DNA from: Thermococcus sp.
Lineage (GTDB): Archaea > Methanobacteriota_B > Thermococci > Thermococcales > Thermococcaceae
Direction of reading: 5' to 3'
NCBI RefSeq assembly: GCF_026991495.1
Contig: NZ_JALXBJ010000040.1
Location: 1 to 61,399 of the forward strand
Length of the DNA stretch: 61,399 nucleotides
The notes beneath the pieces are model-generated. The model saw nothing but the letters and a program-made list of their open reading frames with translations, ran no database searches and had not been told where the DNA came from. Shown piece by piece: positions 11,129 to 19,660 of the stretch (its first letter is position 1; each line of letters starts with the position of its first letter). Both the position numbers and the translations under genes were made by a program.

Positions 11129-12508
11129 ATGACACTCGACTACTTCTTCAGGCCAAGGGGCATAGCTGTCATCGGCGCATCGAACGACCCCTTAAAGCTC
11201 GGCTATGAAGTCTTCAAGAACCTCAAGAAATACAGAGACGGGAAGGTTTATCCGGTAAACGTTAAGGACGAGGTCGTTCAGGGCGTTAGGGCCTACAAGA
11301 ACGTCAAGGAAATCCCCGGTGAAGTTGACCTCGCGATAATAGTTGTTCCCAAAAGATTCGTGAAGCAGACGCTTATTGACTGTGGGAAGAAAGGCGTTAA
11401 AGGAGCGGTAATCATAACGGCAGGTTTTGGCGAGACGGGCGAGGAGGGCAAGAAGGAGGAGCGCGAACTGGTGGAGATTGCCCACCGGTACGGCATGAGG
11501 CTCATCGGCCCGAACTGCGTCGGCGTTATGAACACCCACAACGAGGTGAACGCGACCTTCATAATGGACGCAAGGAAGGGAGATATAGCCTTCGTCAGCC
11601 AGAGCGGAGCTTTGGGAGCGGGAATAGTCTACAAAACTGTGAAAGAAGGAATAGGCTTCTCCAAGTTCGTAAGCGTTGGGAACATGGCCGACCTCGACTT
11701 CGCGGAGCTAATGGAGTATTTAGCGGACACCGAGGAGGACAAGGCGATTGCCCTCTACATCGAGGGGGTTAAGGATGGCAGGAAGTTCATTGAGGTGGCG
11801 AAAAGGGTTACAAAGAAGAAGCCAGTCATAGCGCTAAAAGCCGGGAGGAGCGAGAGCGGAGCAAGAGCTGCATCGAGTCACACGGGTTCTTTAGCAGGAA
11901 GCTGGAAGATTTATGAAGCTGCTTTCAAGCAGGGCGGTGTCCTCATAGCCGAGACCATAGACGATATGCTCAGCATGGCGAGGGCCTTCACACAGCCACT
12001 GCCCAGAGGAAAGCGCGTCGCGATAATGACGAACGCAGGCGGTCCGGGAGTTTTAACGGCGGATGAGATAGACAAGCGCGGGCTGAAGCTGGCGAACCTT
12101 GAGGAAAAGACGATAGAGGAGCTACGCTCCTTCCTTCCGCCGATGGCGGCAGTAAAGAACCCGGTTGACATGATAGCCTCCGCTCGGGGAGAAGACTACT
12201 ACAGGGCAACCAAGGCCCTTCTGCAAGATAAGAACGTTGACATGCTCATAGCGATATGCGTCGTTCCAACCTTCGCTGGAATGACACCGACGGAGCACGC
12301 TGAGGGAGTCATCCGGGCAGTTAAGGAGGTAAACAACGGAAAGCCTGTTTTAGCACTCTTCATGGCGGGCTACGTGAGCGAGAAGGCCAAAGAACTGCTT
12401 GAGAAGAACGGAATCCCAAGCTATGAGAGGCCGGAGGATGTGGCAGCCGGTGCCTACGCCCTCGCCCAGCAGGCGAAGAACGCCGGCGTTTTGGGGAGGA
12501 GTGAGTGA
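11129..12508 (+). CDS. acdA: ADP-forming acyl-CoA synthetase, alpha subunit (aryl-type context)
   Basis: The 459-residue subunit binds CoA-thioesters and conserves their energy as ATP. It shows the CoA-binding Rossmann start FFRPRGIAVIGASNDP, the succinyl-CoA-synthetase-like LIGPNCVG, FVSQSGALG, and SSHTGSLAGS, whose His is the phosphorylated residue. The start at 11129 follows GGTGAGGTTC. The beta subunit is not in this window, as usual in Thermococcales, where it is encoded elsewhere. Its position directly before iorA and iorB parallels the ACS II alpha gene of Pyrococcus, so arylacetyl-CoA from aromatic amino acids is the likely substrate. Confidence 0.93.
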   Translation: MTLDYFFRPRGIAVIGASNDPLKLGYEVFKNLKKYRDGKVYPVNVKDEVVQGVRAYKNVKEIPGEVDLAIIVVPKRFVKQTLIDCGKKGVKGAVIITAGFGETGEEGKKEERELVEIAHRYGMRLIGPNCVGVMNTHNEVNATFIMDARKGDIAFVSQSGALGAGIVYKTVKEGIGFSKFVSVGNMADLDFAELMEYLADTEEDKAIALYIEGVKDGRKFIEVAKRVTKKKPVIALKAGRSESGARAASSHTGSLAGSWKIYEAAFKQGGVLIAETIDDMLSMARAFTQPLPRGKRVAIMTNAGGPGVLTADEIDKRGLKLANLEEKTIEELRSFLPPMAAVKNPVDMIASARGEDYYRATKALLQDKNVDMLIAICVVPTFAGMTPTEHAEGVIRAVKEVNNGKPVLALFMAGYVSEKAKELLEKNGIPSYERPEDVAAGAYALAQQAKNAGVLGRSE

Positions 12509-12654
12509 TGGAGGTCAAAGCGGATTCCCGTGAAAGAAAAGTTCCCAAGACCCCCACCAATCCCGTTACTATAGACGACCTCTACGGGAGAATGAAGGCT
12601 CTGGTAGGTGAAGTTAAGGAGGATTCACACTTAGTTTTGGCGGAAATTAGATGA
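12508..12654 (+). CDS. Small protein of 48 residues between acdA and iorA
   Basis: An ATG overlaps the acdA stop codon in the form TGATG, the standard coupling arrangement, and GGAGGAGTGAGTG lies just before it. The product is charged, starts MEVKADSRERKVPKTP, has PVTIDDLYGRMKAL in the middle and ends in VLAEIR. It has no membrane segment or Cys. iorA begins 19 bases after its stop with its own ribosome site. I know no function; a small accessory or regulatory partner of AcdA or IorAB is only a guess. It is short enough to be missed by standard gene callers. Confidence 0.6.
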   Translation: MEVKADSRERKVPKTPTNPVTIDDLYGRMKALVGEVKEDSHLVLAEIR

Positions 12655-12672
12655 GTTGGAGGTGCCGTTTAG

Positions 12673-14616
12673 ATGGCGAAGGTTACAGAGGTAGTGTTGT
12701 GGGACAGGCCCGGGGAGAGGGTTCTCCTCCTCGGAAACCACGCGATAGCAAGGGGAGCGCTCGAAGGCAACATAGCGGTTTTTGCAGCGTATCCCGGAAC
12801 GCCCAGCTCAGAGCTTACTGACACGATGGCGGCAGTTGCAAAGAAGGCGGGCGTTTATATGGAGTACTCCACCAACGAGAAGGTGGCATTTGAGACAGCT
12901 TTGGCGGCGGCCTGGAGTGGCGTTAGAGCAATGACGGCAATGAAGCACGTTGGCCTAAACGTCGCCATGGACAGCTTCATGACGGCAAGCTACATGGGCG
13001 TTGACGGCGGGCTGATAGTTATGGTCGCCGATGACCCGAGCATGTGGAGCAGTCAGAACGAGCAGGACACGAGGGCGATAGCCAAGAACACCGGGGTTCC
13101 CGTCTTAGAGCCTTCGAGCGTTCAGGAAGCGAAGGACATGGTGAAGTACGCCTTTGAGGTGAGCGAGAAGTACGGCCAGATGGTGATACTCAGAACGACG
13201 ACGAGGAGCTCCCACATGCGTGGCGACGTCGTTCTTGGAGAACTGCCCGAGGAGATAAAGAACGCAAAGAGAAAGTTCGGGAACTTCAAGAAGAACCCGG
13301 AGAGGTACGTTGACATACCCGCCTTCCAGAGGAAGAAGCACCCCTGGCTGCTCGAAACTATCGAGAAGTTCCGCGAGGAGTTCAACGAGAGCCCATTCAA
13401 CTGGATTGAAGGCGATGAGAACGCAAAGGTCGGTATAATCGCTCCGGGCCTCAGCTACGCCTACGTGAAGGAGGCTTTAGCATGGCTCGGCGTCGAGAAC
13501 GTCAAGTTGCTCAAGCTCGGAACGCCTTACCCGGTTCCCTACGGCCTGCTTGAGAAGTTCTTCGATGGGCTTGAGAGGGTTCTCATAGTTGAGGAGCTTG
13601 AGCCGGTCGTTGAGGAGCAGGTGAAGGTCTGGGCCTACGACAAAGGCCTGAGAATCCCAATCCACGGGAAGGACATCGTGCCAAGGGTCTATGAGATGAC
13701 GACGAGGAGGGCTGTGGAGACCGTAGCAAAGTTCCTCGGACTGGAAACTCCGATAAACTTCGAGGAGATAGACAGAAAGTACGAGAAGGTCTCAAAGATA
13801 GTCCCGCCAAGGCCACCGAGCCTCTGTCCAGCGTGCCCACACAGGAACACATTCTACGCGATTAGGCGCGCCGCATCGCCAAGGGCCATATTCCCGAGCG
13901 ACATAGGCTGCTACACCCTCGGCGTTCTGCCACCGCTCAAGACAGTTGACACCACAATAGCGATGGGCGGCTCGATAGGAATGGCTCACGGCCTCGACGT
14001 CGCTTTGAACGGCGTTCCAGGCGAGGAGGAGAGAAAGACCGGCAAGGAGAAGAAGATAATCGTTGCTACCATAGGAGACTCGACCTTCTTCCACACCGGT
14101 CTGCCGGCTTTGGCAAATGCCATCTACAACCGCTCCAACGTGGTCATAGTCGTCCTCGACAACCTCGTTACAGCGATGACGGGCGACCAGCCGAACCCCG
14201 GAACCGGCGATACACCTCACGGACCGGGCAAGAGGATACTCATTGAGGAAGTCGCGAAGGCGATGGGAGCTGACTTCGTCAAGGTCGTTGATCCGTACGA
14301 CATAAAGGCAACTGAGAGGGCAATCAAAGAAGCTCTGGCCGTTGAAGGCGTAAGCGTCGTCGTTTCAAGGCAGCCCTGTGCACTCTACAGGATAGGCCAG
14401 ATGAGAAGGAAAGGAGAGAAGTGGCCTATCTACCACGTCATCGAGGACAAGTGTACCGGCTGTAAGATCTGTATCAACGCCTACGGCTGTCCGGCAATAT
14501 ACTGGGACGCCGAGACAAAGAAGGCCAAGATAGACCCGACGATGTGCTGGGGCTGCGGCGGCTGTGCTCAGGTGTGTCCGTTTGACGCTTTTGAGCCCAT
14601 GGAGGAGGGTGAGTGA
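12673..14616 (+). CDS. iorA: Indolepyruvate ferredoxin oxidoreductase, alpha subunit
   Basis: The 647-residue subunit oxidatively decarboxylates aryl-pyruvates to aryl-CoA with ferredoxin as acceptor. The N-terminal pyrimidine-type domain has [13 protein letters not shown], the thiamine-diphosphate domain has [15 protein letters not shown] and [10 protein letters not shown]. The C-terminus carries a double cluster motif [14 protein letters not shown] and [12 protein letters not shown] for 4Fe-4S centres. The ATG follows GGAGGTGCC. Length and domain order are those of archaeal IorA. iorB starts one base after its stop. Confidence 0.97.
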   Translation: MAKVTEVVLWDRPGERVLLLGNHAIARGALEGNIAVFAAYPGTPSSELTDTMAAVAKKAGVYMEYSTNEKVAFETALAAAWSGVRAMTAMKHVGLNVAMDSFMTASYMGVDGGLIVMVADDPSMWSSQNEQDTRAIAKNTGVPVLEPSSVQEAKDMVKYAFEVSEKYGQMVILRTTTRSSHMRGDVVLGELPEEIKNAKRKFGNFKKNPERYVDIPAFQRKKHPWLLETIEKFREEFNESPFNWIEGDENAKVGIIAPGLSYAYVKEALAWLGVENVKLLKLGTPYPVPYGLLEKFFDGLERVLIVEELEPVVEEQVKVWAYDKGLRIPIHGKDIVPRVYEMTTRRAVETVAKFLGLETPINFEEIDRKYEKVSKIVPPRPPSLCPACPHRNTFYAIRRAASPRAIFPSDIGCYTLGVLPPLKTVDTTIAMGGSIGMAHGLDVALNGVPGEEERKTGKEKKIIVATIGDSTFFHTGLPALANAIYNRSNVVIVVLDNLVTAMTGDQPNPGTGDTPHGPGKRILIEEVAKAMGADFVKVVDPYDIKATERAIKEALAVEGVSVVVSRQPCALYRIGQMRRKGEKWPIYHVIEDKCTGCKICINAYGCPAIYWDAETKKAKIDPTMCWGCGGCAQVCPFDAFEPMEEGE

Positions 14617-14617
14617 G

Positions 14618-15226
14618 ATGAGAGAGTATAACATCGTTATCACCGGAGTAGGCGGTCAGGGAATTCTCACTGCGGCCAACCTGCTCGGCTGGGCGGCTTT
14701 GAGGGCAGGCTATAAAGTCCGCGTTGGAGAAGTCCACGGCATGAGCCAGCGCTTTGGGAGCGTTATCGCCTACGTCCGCTTTGGCGAGGACGTTTACGGA
14801 GCGATGGTTCCCGAGGGAAAGGCCGACGTTGTACTCTCCTTTGAACCTGTCGAGGCTTTACGCTACATCAACTACCTTAAGAAAGGCGGTCTTGTCTTCA
14901 CGAACGCCCGCCCGATTCCGCCTGTTCAGGTCTCAATGGGACTCGCTACCTACCCGACGCTGGAGGAGATGAGGAAGATCATCGAGGAGGACTTCGGGGG
15001 CAAGTTCATGGCCTTCGACGCTGAAGAGTTAGCCCTCAAGGCGGGGAACATCGTTACTACCAACGTCGTCCTCATCGGGGCTCTAACCCAGACGCCGGGC
15101 TTCCCGCTCTCAGCCGAGCACGTCAGGGAAGTTATTAAGGTAAGCGTTCCGCCGAAGACGATAGAGGTAAACATGAAGGCCTTCGATTTGGGGGTTGAGG
15201 CCGCGAAGGAGATGCTGGGGCTTTGA
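14618..15226 (+). CDS. iorB: Indolepyruvate ferredoxin oxidoreductase, beta subunit
   Basis: The 202-residue gamma-type domain completes the oxidoreductase. It starts [20 protein letters not shown], the glycine-rich motif of this subunit, followed by [13 protein letters not shown]. The start at 14618 is preceded by GAGGGTGAG inside the end of iorA, showing tight coupling. Earlier in-frame codons overlap the iorA cluster-binding region and are unlikely to be used. It closes the operon; a T-rich tract follows. Confidence 0.96.
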   Translation: MREYNIVITGVGGQGILTAANLLGWAALRAGYKVRVGEVHGMSQRFGSVIAYVRFGEDVYGAMVPEGKADVVLSFEPVEALRYINYLKKGGLVFTNARPIPPVQVSMGLATYPTLEEMRKIIEEDFGGKFMAFDAEELALKAGNIVTTNVVLIGALTQTPGFPLSAEHVREVIKVSVPPKTIEVNMKAFDLGVEAAKEMLGL

Positions 15227-15239
15227 AGGCTCTCTTGTC

Positions 15240-15254
15240 CCTTTTTCCTTCCCC
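15240..15254 (+). terminator. Probable terminator after iorB
   Basis: The pyrimidine tract CCTTTTTCCTTCCCC begins about 14 bases after the iorB stop. Archaeal RNA polymerase stops at T-rich runs of this kind without needing a hairpin. The next gene has its own promoter. Confidence 0.4.
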
Positions 15255-15296
15255 TGGCTGAGCCTTTTACTGCCCTTTATCTCACGAAACCCTTAT

Positions 15297-15335
15297 AACT
15301 TACCCCCCGGTAAGTAACTTACGGTGGGGTAAGTT
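15297..15335. promoter_or_regulatory. Long palindrome over the ATPase promoter and start
   Basis: The outer arms AACTTACCCC (15297..15306) and GGGGTAAGTT (15326..15335) are exact inverted copies. The interior, with GTAAG and CTTAC, continues the symmetry with few mismatches. A TATA-like CCTTATAAC lies at the left edge, and the TTG start codon begins at 15334 inside the right arm. A protein bound here would block both transcription start and translation start, so autoregulation is a natural idea. Confidence 0.65.
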
Positions 15336-16440
15336 GCTGTTCGATCTTCAGCCAAAAACCCGGCGTGAGGATCTGTACGACAGGGAGAATGGACTGAGGG
15401 AGTTTCAGAGCGCAGTGAACCTGGGTGAGAACCTGATCCTCCTGCTCGGCATAAGACGCCTCGGGAAAAGCTCCCTCCTCAACGTTGCGCTCGCAGAGTC
15501 TGGAATGCCCTACGCAAAAATCGACGTCCGCTCCCTCTACTTCACCCACGGCTCAATACCCCAAGAGATTCTTGCCCGAAAAATCCTTGATTCTCTCCTC
15601 TCAACCGTTTCGGCCCGTAAGTCGCTAAGGCTTAGGCTTGAAAAGGCCTTGAGTTCCATCCGCGGGCTGAGGGTCTCGGGCCTGAGCGTGGAGTTCGAGA
15701 GGAAACCTGACCTTGCAGAAATCCTTGAAAAGATAAGCTCATGGGCTGAGAACGAGAACCTGAGGGCGATAATTGCCTTTGATGAGGCCCAGTACCTCAG
15801 GCTTTCGGGGATTCGCTACGACGGTTTAATAGCTTATGCAGTTGATAACCTCCCCGGGATAACCTTTGTTTTAACCGGCTCAGAGGTTGGAGTGCTCCAC
15901 GACTTTCTTGGCCGTGAGGATCCCAAAAAACCCCTCTTTGGCAGATACGCGAGGGAGATAGTGCTTCAAAGGTTCAGGCGGGAGGAAAGCGTGGACTTCC
16001 TCAGAAGGGGTTTCGAAGAGGTCGGCATTGAACCGGGTATGCAAGAGATCGAGGAGGCCGTTGAGAGGCTCGACGGCATAGTCGGCTGGCTCACGATGTA
16101 CGGTTATCTCCGCGGGATTAGAAAGCTTCCCCATGTCCAAGCTATGGACGAACTCTTCAACATGGCCGAAAAGCTGATCCGGGAGGAGCTTTCGTCCCTC
16201 ATCCAGAACAGTAGGAGGTACGGGGTTATACTGAAGGCAGTCGCCATGGGAAACGTTAGGTGGAGCACCATAAAGGAGTACGTGGAGTTCAAGATGGGGC
16301 CGATAAACGACGCAAAGTTTTCCATTCTCCTAAAGAACCTCCTCAAGTACGGCTACCTTGAAAAGAGAGGAAACGAGTATGCAATCCCCGATCCGGTCGT
16401 TAAGGAAGTCGTGAAGAACCTTCAACTTGCCCCCTGGTAA
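15334..16440 (+). CDS. Archaeal P-loop ATPase (COG1672-like)
   Basis: The 368-residue protein belongs to the archaeal ATPase/STAND-related group. The Walker A region reads GIRRLGKSSLLNVAL, with RREDLYDRENGLREF before it as the family's N-terminal hook. Walker B is AIIAFDEAQYL, and SEVGVLHDF with PLFGRYAREI is the sensor region. The C-terminal third looks like a winged helix (WSTIKEYVEFK, then LLKYGYLEKRGNEYAIPDP). The start is a TTG with GGTGGGG shortly before it. The family has many copies in Thermococcales genomes and its cellular job is unknown. Confidence 0.85.
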   Translation: MLFDLQPKTRREDLYDRENGLREFQSAVNLGENLILLLGIRRLGKSSLLNVALAESGMPYAKIDVRSLYFTHGSIPQEILARKILDSLLSTVSARKSLRLRLEKALSSIRGLRVSGLSVEFERKPDLAEILEKISSWAENENLRAIIAFDEAQYLRLSGIRYDGLIAYAVDNLPGITFVLTGSEVGVLHDFLGREDPKKPLFGRYAREIVLQRFRREESVDFLRRGFEEVGIEPGMQEIEEAVERLDGIVGWLTMYGYLRGIRKLPHVQAMDELFNMAEKLIREELSSLIQNSRRYGVILKAVAMGNVRWSTIKEYVEFKMGPINDAKFSILLKNLLKYGYLEKRGNEYAIPDPVVKEVVKNLQLAPW

Positions 16441-16441
16441 T

Positions 16442-17443
16442 CTACAGCTCCCACCACTGCCCTTGTACCTCTTTTACGGCCGAGACCGTCCTTAGAGCCT
16501 CATAGGAAGGCGTAATAGGAACTTCCCTTATCTCCCCCGACAGGTAGCCCTTGATGAATGCCGGCAGGCCTTTGTCAAGGCCAACGGAATAGCCACCCTC
16601 GAAGATTACAGCGAGCGGATAGCGGGAGAGCGTTGAGCCGGCGTAGGCAAAGAAAACCTCGCTTAACCTGAGTGTCGTCAGGTTCTCGCCGAGAAAGCCG
16701 TCGAAGCCGGCCGAGACAACGATGAGCTTTGGTCTGAACTGGGCTATTATTGGCAGGACGATTTCCTCCCAGGCGTAAACGTAGTCATCGTCTCCAGCGT
16801 AGTGGGGCATGGGGATGTTGATTTTCGTCCCCTCTGCTCCCCTGCCCCCGACCTCGTATTCGTACCCGCTCATCGGGTAGATGTCGCGCTCGTGGAGGTC
16901 TATGTGAACAGCTTTGCCGTCGTTCCAGAGTATCTCCTGTGTGCCGTTACCGTGGTGGGCGTCGAAGTCTACAACCAAAACCTTTCCGAGCTTTTCCTCC
17001 GCCACTTTGGCCGCGTAGGCCGAGTTGTTGAAGATGCAGAAGCCAAGAGTCGGAGCATTTAAAGCCCTCCCGTTTCTGCCCGCGTGGTGTCCGGGGGGTC
17101 TGACAAGGGCCAGGTAAAGCCCCTTCCTCTCAACTGCCAATTCAGTGGCTTTTTTAGACGCTCCGAAGGCCGTAAGGGAAGCCTTCCACGTTCCTGGGGA
17201 AACGTAGGTGTCCGGGTCGAGGTGGGAGAAGTCCCTGGCCATGTCCTTCACGAGCCTGACGTAGTCCCCATCATGAACCCTCAGAAGTTCCTCCTCCTGA
17301 ACCGGCTCCGGTTCGATCGGCTCCCAGAGGCCGGTCCTCTTAAGGGCTTCTATCGCCCTTAAAAGCCTCCCGGGGTTCTCGGGGTGGTATTCCTTCGGCC
17401 TGTGCTCGAGGAAAGTGGACGAATAGAGGACTCCAAACCCCAC
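16442..17443 (-). CDS. Histone-deacetylase-superfamily amidohydrolase
   Basis: The 333-residue enzyme has the zinc deacetylase fold shared by HDACs, acetoin-utilisation proteins and acetylpolyamine amidohydrolases. The tandem His are in RPPGHHAG, the zinc ligands in VVDFDAHHGNG and SAGFDGF, and the catalytic Tyr in FEGGYSVG. The GTG start directly follows the stop of the 200-residue gene upstream, so both are one unit. The window also encodes a histone, but the nearby ureohydrolase of polyamine synthesis makes an acetylpolyamine or other small amide an equally good substrate. Confidence 0.88.
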   Translation of the reverse strand: MGFGVLYSSTFLEHRPKEYHPENPGRLLRAIEALKRTGLWEPIEPEPVQEEELLRVHDGDYVRLVKDMARDFSHLDPDTYVSPGTWKASLTAFGASKKATELAVERKGLYLALVRPPGHHAGRNGRALNAPTLGFCIFNNSAYAAKVAEEKLGKVLVVDFDAHHGNGTQEILWNDGKAVHIDLHERDIYPMSGYEYEVGGRGAEGTKINIPMPHYAGDDDYVYAWEEIVLPIIAQFRPKLIVVSAGFDGFLGENLTTLRLSEVFFAYAGSTLSRYPLAVIFEGGYSVGLDKGLPAFIKGYLSGEIREVPITPSYEALRTVSAVKEVQGQWWEL

Positions 17444-18046
17444 TCAGAAGTACCCCCTGTCCTCCTCCTTCATGGACTTCTTTATCTCGCTCAGGAGCGC
17501 CTCCGCCTCCTCGGGCTTCATCCCCACCTTCTGGGTCAGGAACTTTACTATCTCCTCCTCGCTTGCCCCTTTCTTGATGCGTTCTAAGACCATCAGTGCT
17601 ATCCTCTCAAAGATGGCCTCGTTAAACTGCTCCGAGAGCCCGAGGGTATCCATCAGGACGCCCATCCCGACGAGGAGGGCCGTGAGAGCGTCGTTGAACT
17701 CCTCCTTTCCAAGGGTCTTCTCGTCGAGGTCGACACGGAGCGTGACCTCATCGTTCACACCGCTCAGGGTGAACTTTATGAGGTTCAGGCGCTCGTTGAG
17801 GACGAGGAGGGCGTGGTAGGTCTTGACCCTCTCCTCAAGGTTCATTGCTATCGTCTCGATCCCTGAGGGCACGGCGAGCCTCACGAAGCCGTCTGGAAAG
17901 AGGACGTTCAGCAGAAAGGGCACCTTTGGGTGTTCCGCCACGTACTGCCCCTTCCCCACCTCCTTGACGCTCCATGGTAGGTCCACGGGGTCTTCCGCAT
18001 CGTCCCTTCCAGCCCTGAGCCACCCGAGCACGGTATCCTCTATCAT
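17444..18046 (-). CDS. Conserved hypothetical protein, possible YbjN-like fold
   Basis: The protein of about 200 residues starts MIEDTVLGWLRAG at 18046 after GGTGATTCC; longer in-frame codons upstream run into the promoter of the divergent gene. Residues about 20-140 have alternating strands (FLLNVLFPDGFVRLAV, LNLIKFTLSG, EVTLRVDLD) that recall chaperone-like YbjN/TY3 domains. The end is a helical, charged UBA-like segment with FLTQKVGMKPEEAEALL. The fold idea is weak. It shares a transcript with the deacetylase gene, whose start touches its stop. Confidence 0.7.
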   Translation of the reverse strand: MIEDTVLGWLRAGRDDAEDPVDLPWSVKEVGKGQYVAEHPKVPFLLNVLFPDGFVRLAVPSGIETIAMNLEERVKTYHALLVLNERLNLIKFTLSGVNDEVTLRVDLDEKTLGKEEFNDALTALLVGMGVLMDTLGLSEQFNEAIFERIALMVLERIKKGASEEEIVKFLTQKVGMKPEEAEALLSEIKKSMKEEDRGYF

Positions 18047-18121
18047 GGAATCACCATGGGATGTAGGCTCAACCCCATAAAGTTTTTTTGCCCTTCGCCC
18101 TCTCATGGCCGGGTGGTGCAC

Positions 18122-18982
18122 TTGGATTTCCTGTACACGTACCGCACGTTCAGCCTTGAGCTCCCGCTCACGGAGCCTGAAAAAGCTCGCTTCGTCATCC
18201 TCGGTGTTCCATTCGACGGCACGACGAGCTTCAAAGGGGGCGCCCGTTTCGGGCCGACTCTGACGAGGCACGCAACCCTGAACCTTGAGAGCTACATCCT
18301 CGACTACGGCCTGGACATCGCCGACCTTCCCGTTGCAGATATCGGCGACATCGCGGTCGTAGCAGGGGATCCGAGAAGGACAGCCGACAGGGTGAGGGAG
18401 ACCATAGAGGAGCTCAAAGAGGCCAACCCGAAGGCGGTGCCCGTACTCCTTGGAGGGGAGCATTCGCAGACGTTAGGGGCCGTTGAGGCTCTGAAACCTA
18501 AAAGCTACGTTGTCTTCGACGCGCACCTCGACCTGAGGGACAGCTACGGCGACAACCCCTACAACCACGCCTGCGTCGCCAGGAGGATAAGCGAACTGGG
18601 CGTTGGAGAGGCCATGTTCGGGATAAGGAGCGGAACTGGGGAGGAAGTGGAGTATGCGGACGCGAGGGGCATAAAGTGGGTTCACGCGAGAGATTACAGC
18701 TTCGATGCATTCATAGAGCTTGTCAGGCCCCTCCCAGAGCCGGTTTACCTTTCGATCGACGTTGACGTCTTCGACCTCGGCCTCGTCCCATCAACGGGGA
18801 CGCCGGAGGCCGGCGGCCTCTCCTTCTGGGACGTGGTGGAGGCGGTGGAGTGGCTGACCGAGAAGAAGTCCGTGGTCGGCGTTGACATAATGGAGGTCGC
18901 TGGTGAGGCCTTGGGTGACCCAACTTCCCTGACCGCTGCTAAGCTGCTCTTCTACCTCCTCGGGGCCATGGGCAGGCTGTGA
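18122..18982 (+). CDS. speB: Agmatinase-family ureohydrolase (probable aminopropylagmatinase)
   Basis: The protein of about 286 residues is a binuclear manganese ureohydrolase. Metal ligands are visible in GGEHSQT, DAHLDLRD and SIDVDVFD. In Thermococcus the homologue acts on N1-aminopropylagmatine to give spermidine, which is the most likely role here. The start is uncertain: I prefer the TTG at 18122, with GGGTGGTG just before it, giving MDFLYTYRTFSLE; a GTG at 18113 or 18116 is possible. It diverges from the deacetylase operon with about 75 bases between them. Confidence 0.87.
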   Translation: MDFLYTYRTFSLELPLTEPEKARFVILGVPFDGTTSFKGGARFGPTLTRHATLNLESYILDYGLDIADLPVADIGDIAVVAGDPRRTADRVRETIEELKEANPKAVPVLLGGEHSQTLGAVEALKPKSYVVFDAHLDLRDSYGDNPYNHACVARRISELGVGEAMFGIRSGTGEEVEYADARGIKWVHARDYSFDAFIELVRPLPEPVYLSIDVDVFDLGLVPSTGTPEAGGLSFWDVVEAVEWLTEKKSVVGVDIMEVAGEALGDPTSLTAAKLLFYLLGAMGRL

Positions 18983-19165
18983 GCCGGTTCTATGGTTTGG
19001 CTTTCGTGTTTTCCCCTCCTTACCCTTTGATATTTTCGATCAGGCTGGATGAATGGCCCAAACTTCCATCGGCGTCTTGCAATGTACCCATTGTTCCATC
19101 GGTGGACTTTCCTTTCCATAAACCCTTAAATAGGCCTTTTCCAATTATCACATCGGTGAGGTAGT

Positions 19166-19660
19166 ATGGGTCTCGAAGAAACCCTCGAAACCTTCCATTC
19201 ACTTAAGGTCAGGGCCGTAACCCCCAGACCGGACTCAATGCCGATAGTTGAGGAGGGAACGGGTATCTTAGACGTCCTCAAGATACTCAGGACGAGGCAC
19301 CACGTCTGGGTCGTTGAGGACAGGGAGACCATGAAGCTGACGGGTGTTATAAGGTACTTGGATGTCATAGACATCCTCCTCCCCCCCGAGGCGCACCGCT
19401 TCAGACTGGGGATGACGGGGAGAACAATGAAGTCGGCCCTCGGCGGCGCGAGCAGCGCGGGGGACGTTGCCGAGAGGCATCCCCTAACCATCAACGCCGA
19501 CGCCACGGTTCTCGACGCCCTGATGAAGATGAAGAAGTACAAGATACAGGTCTTGGCGGTCGTAGACGACGGAAAGCTGGTCGGTGAGGTCAGCCTGAGG
19601 ATACTGATAGACGAATTGCTAAGACTAAGCCGGGTGGGTGGTGCCCAATGGAAACCGTGA
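19166..19660 (+). CDS. CBS-pair protein
   Basis: The 164-residue protein consists of two CBS repeats, with motifs SMPIVEEGTGILDVLKILR, VWVVEDRETMKLTGVIRYLD, PLTINADATVLDAL and VLAVVDDGKLVGEVSLR. CBS pairs usually bind adenosine nucleotides and adjust the activity of a partner. Its last codons overlap the start of the cation antiporter gene by 13 bases, so it is probably the sensor subunit of that transporter. A good GGTGAGG site precedes the ATG. Confidence 0.9.
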   Translation: MGLEETLETFHSLKVRAVTPRPDSMPIVEEGTGILDVLKILRTRHHVWVVEDRETMKLTGVIRYLDVIDILLPPEAHRFRLGMTGRTMKSALGGASSAGDVAERHPLTINADATVLDALMKMKKYKIQVLAVVDDGKLVGEVSLRILIDELLRLSRVGGAQWKP

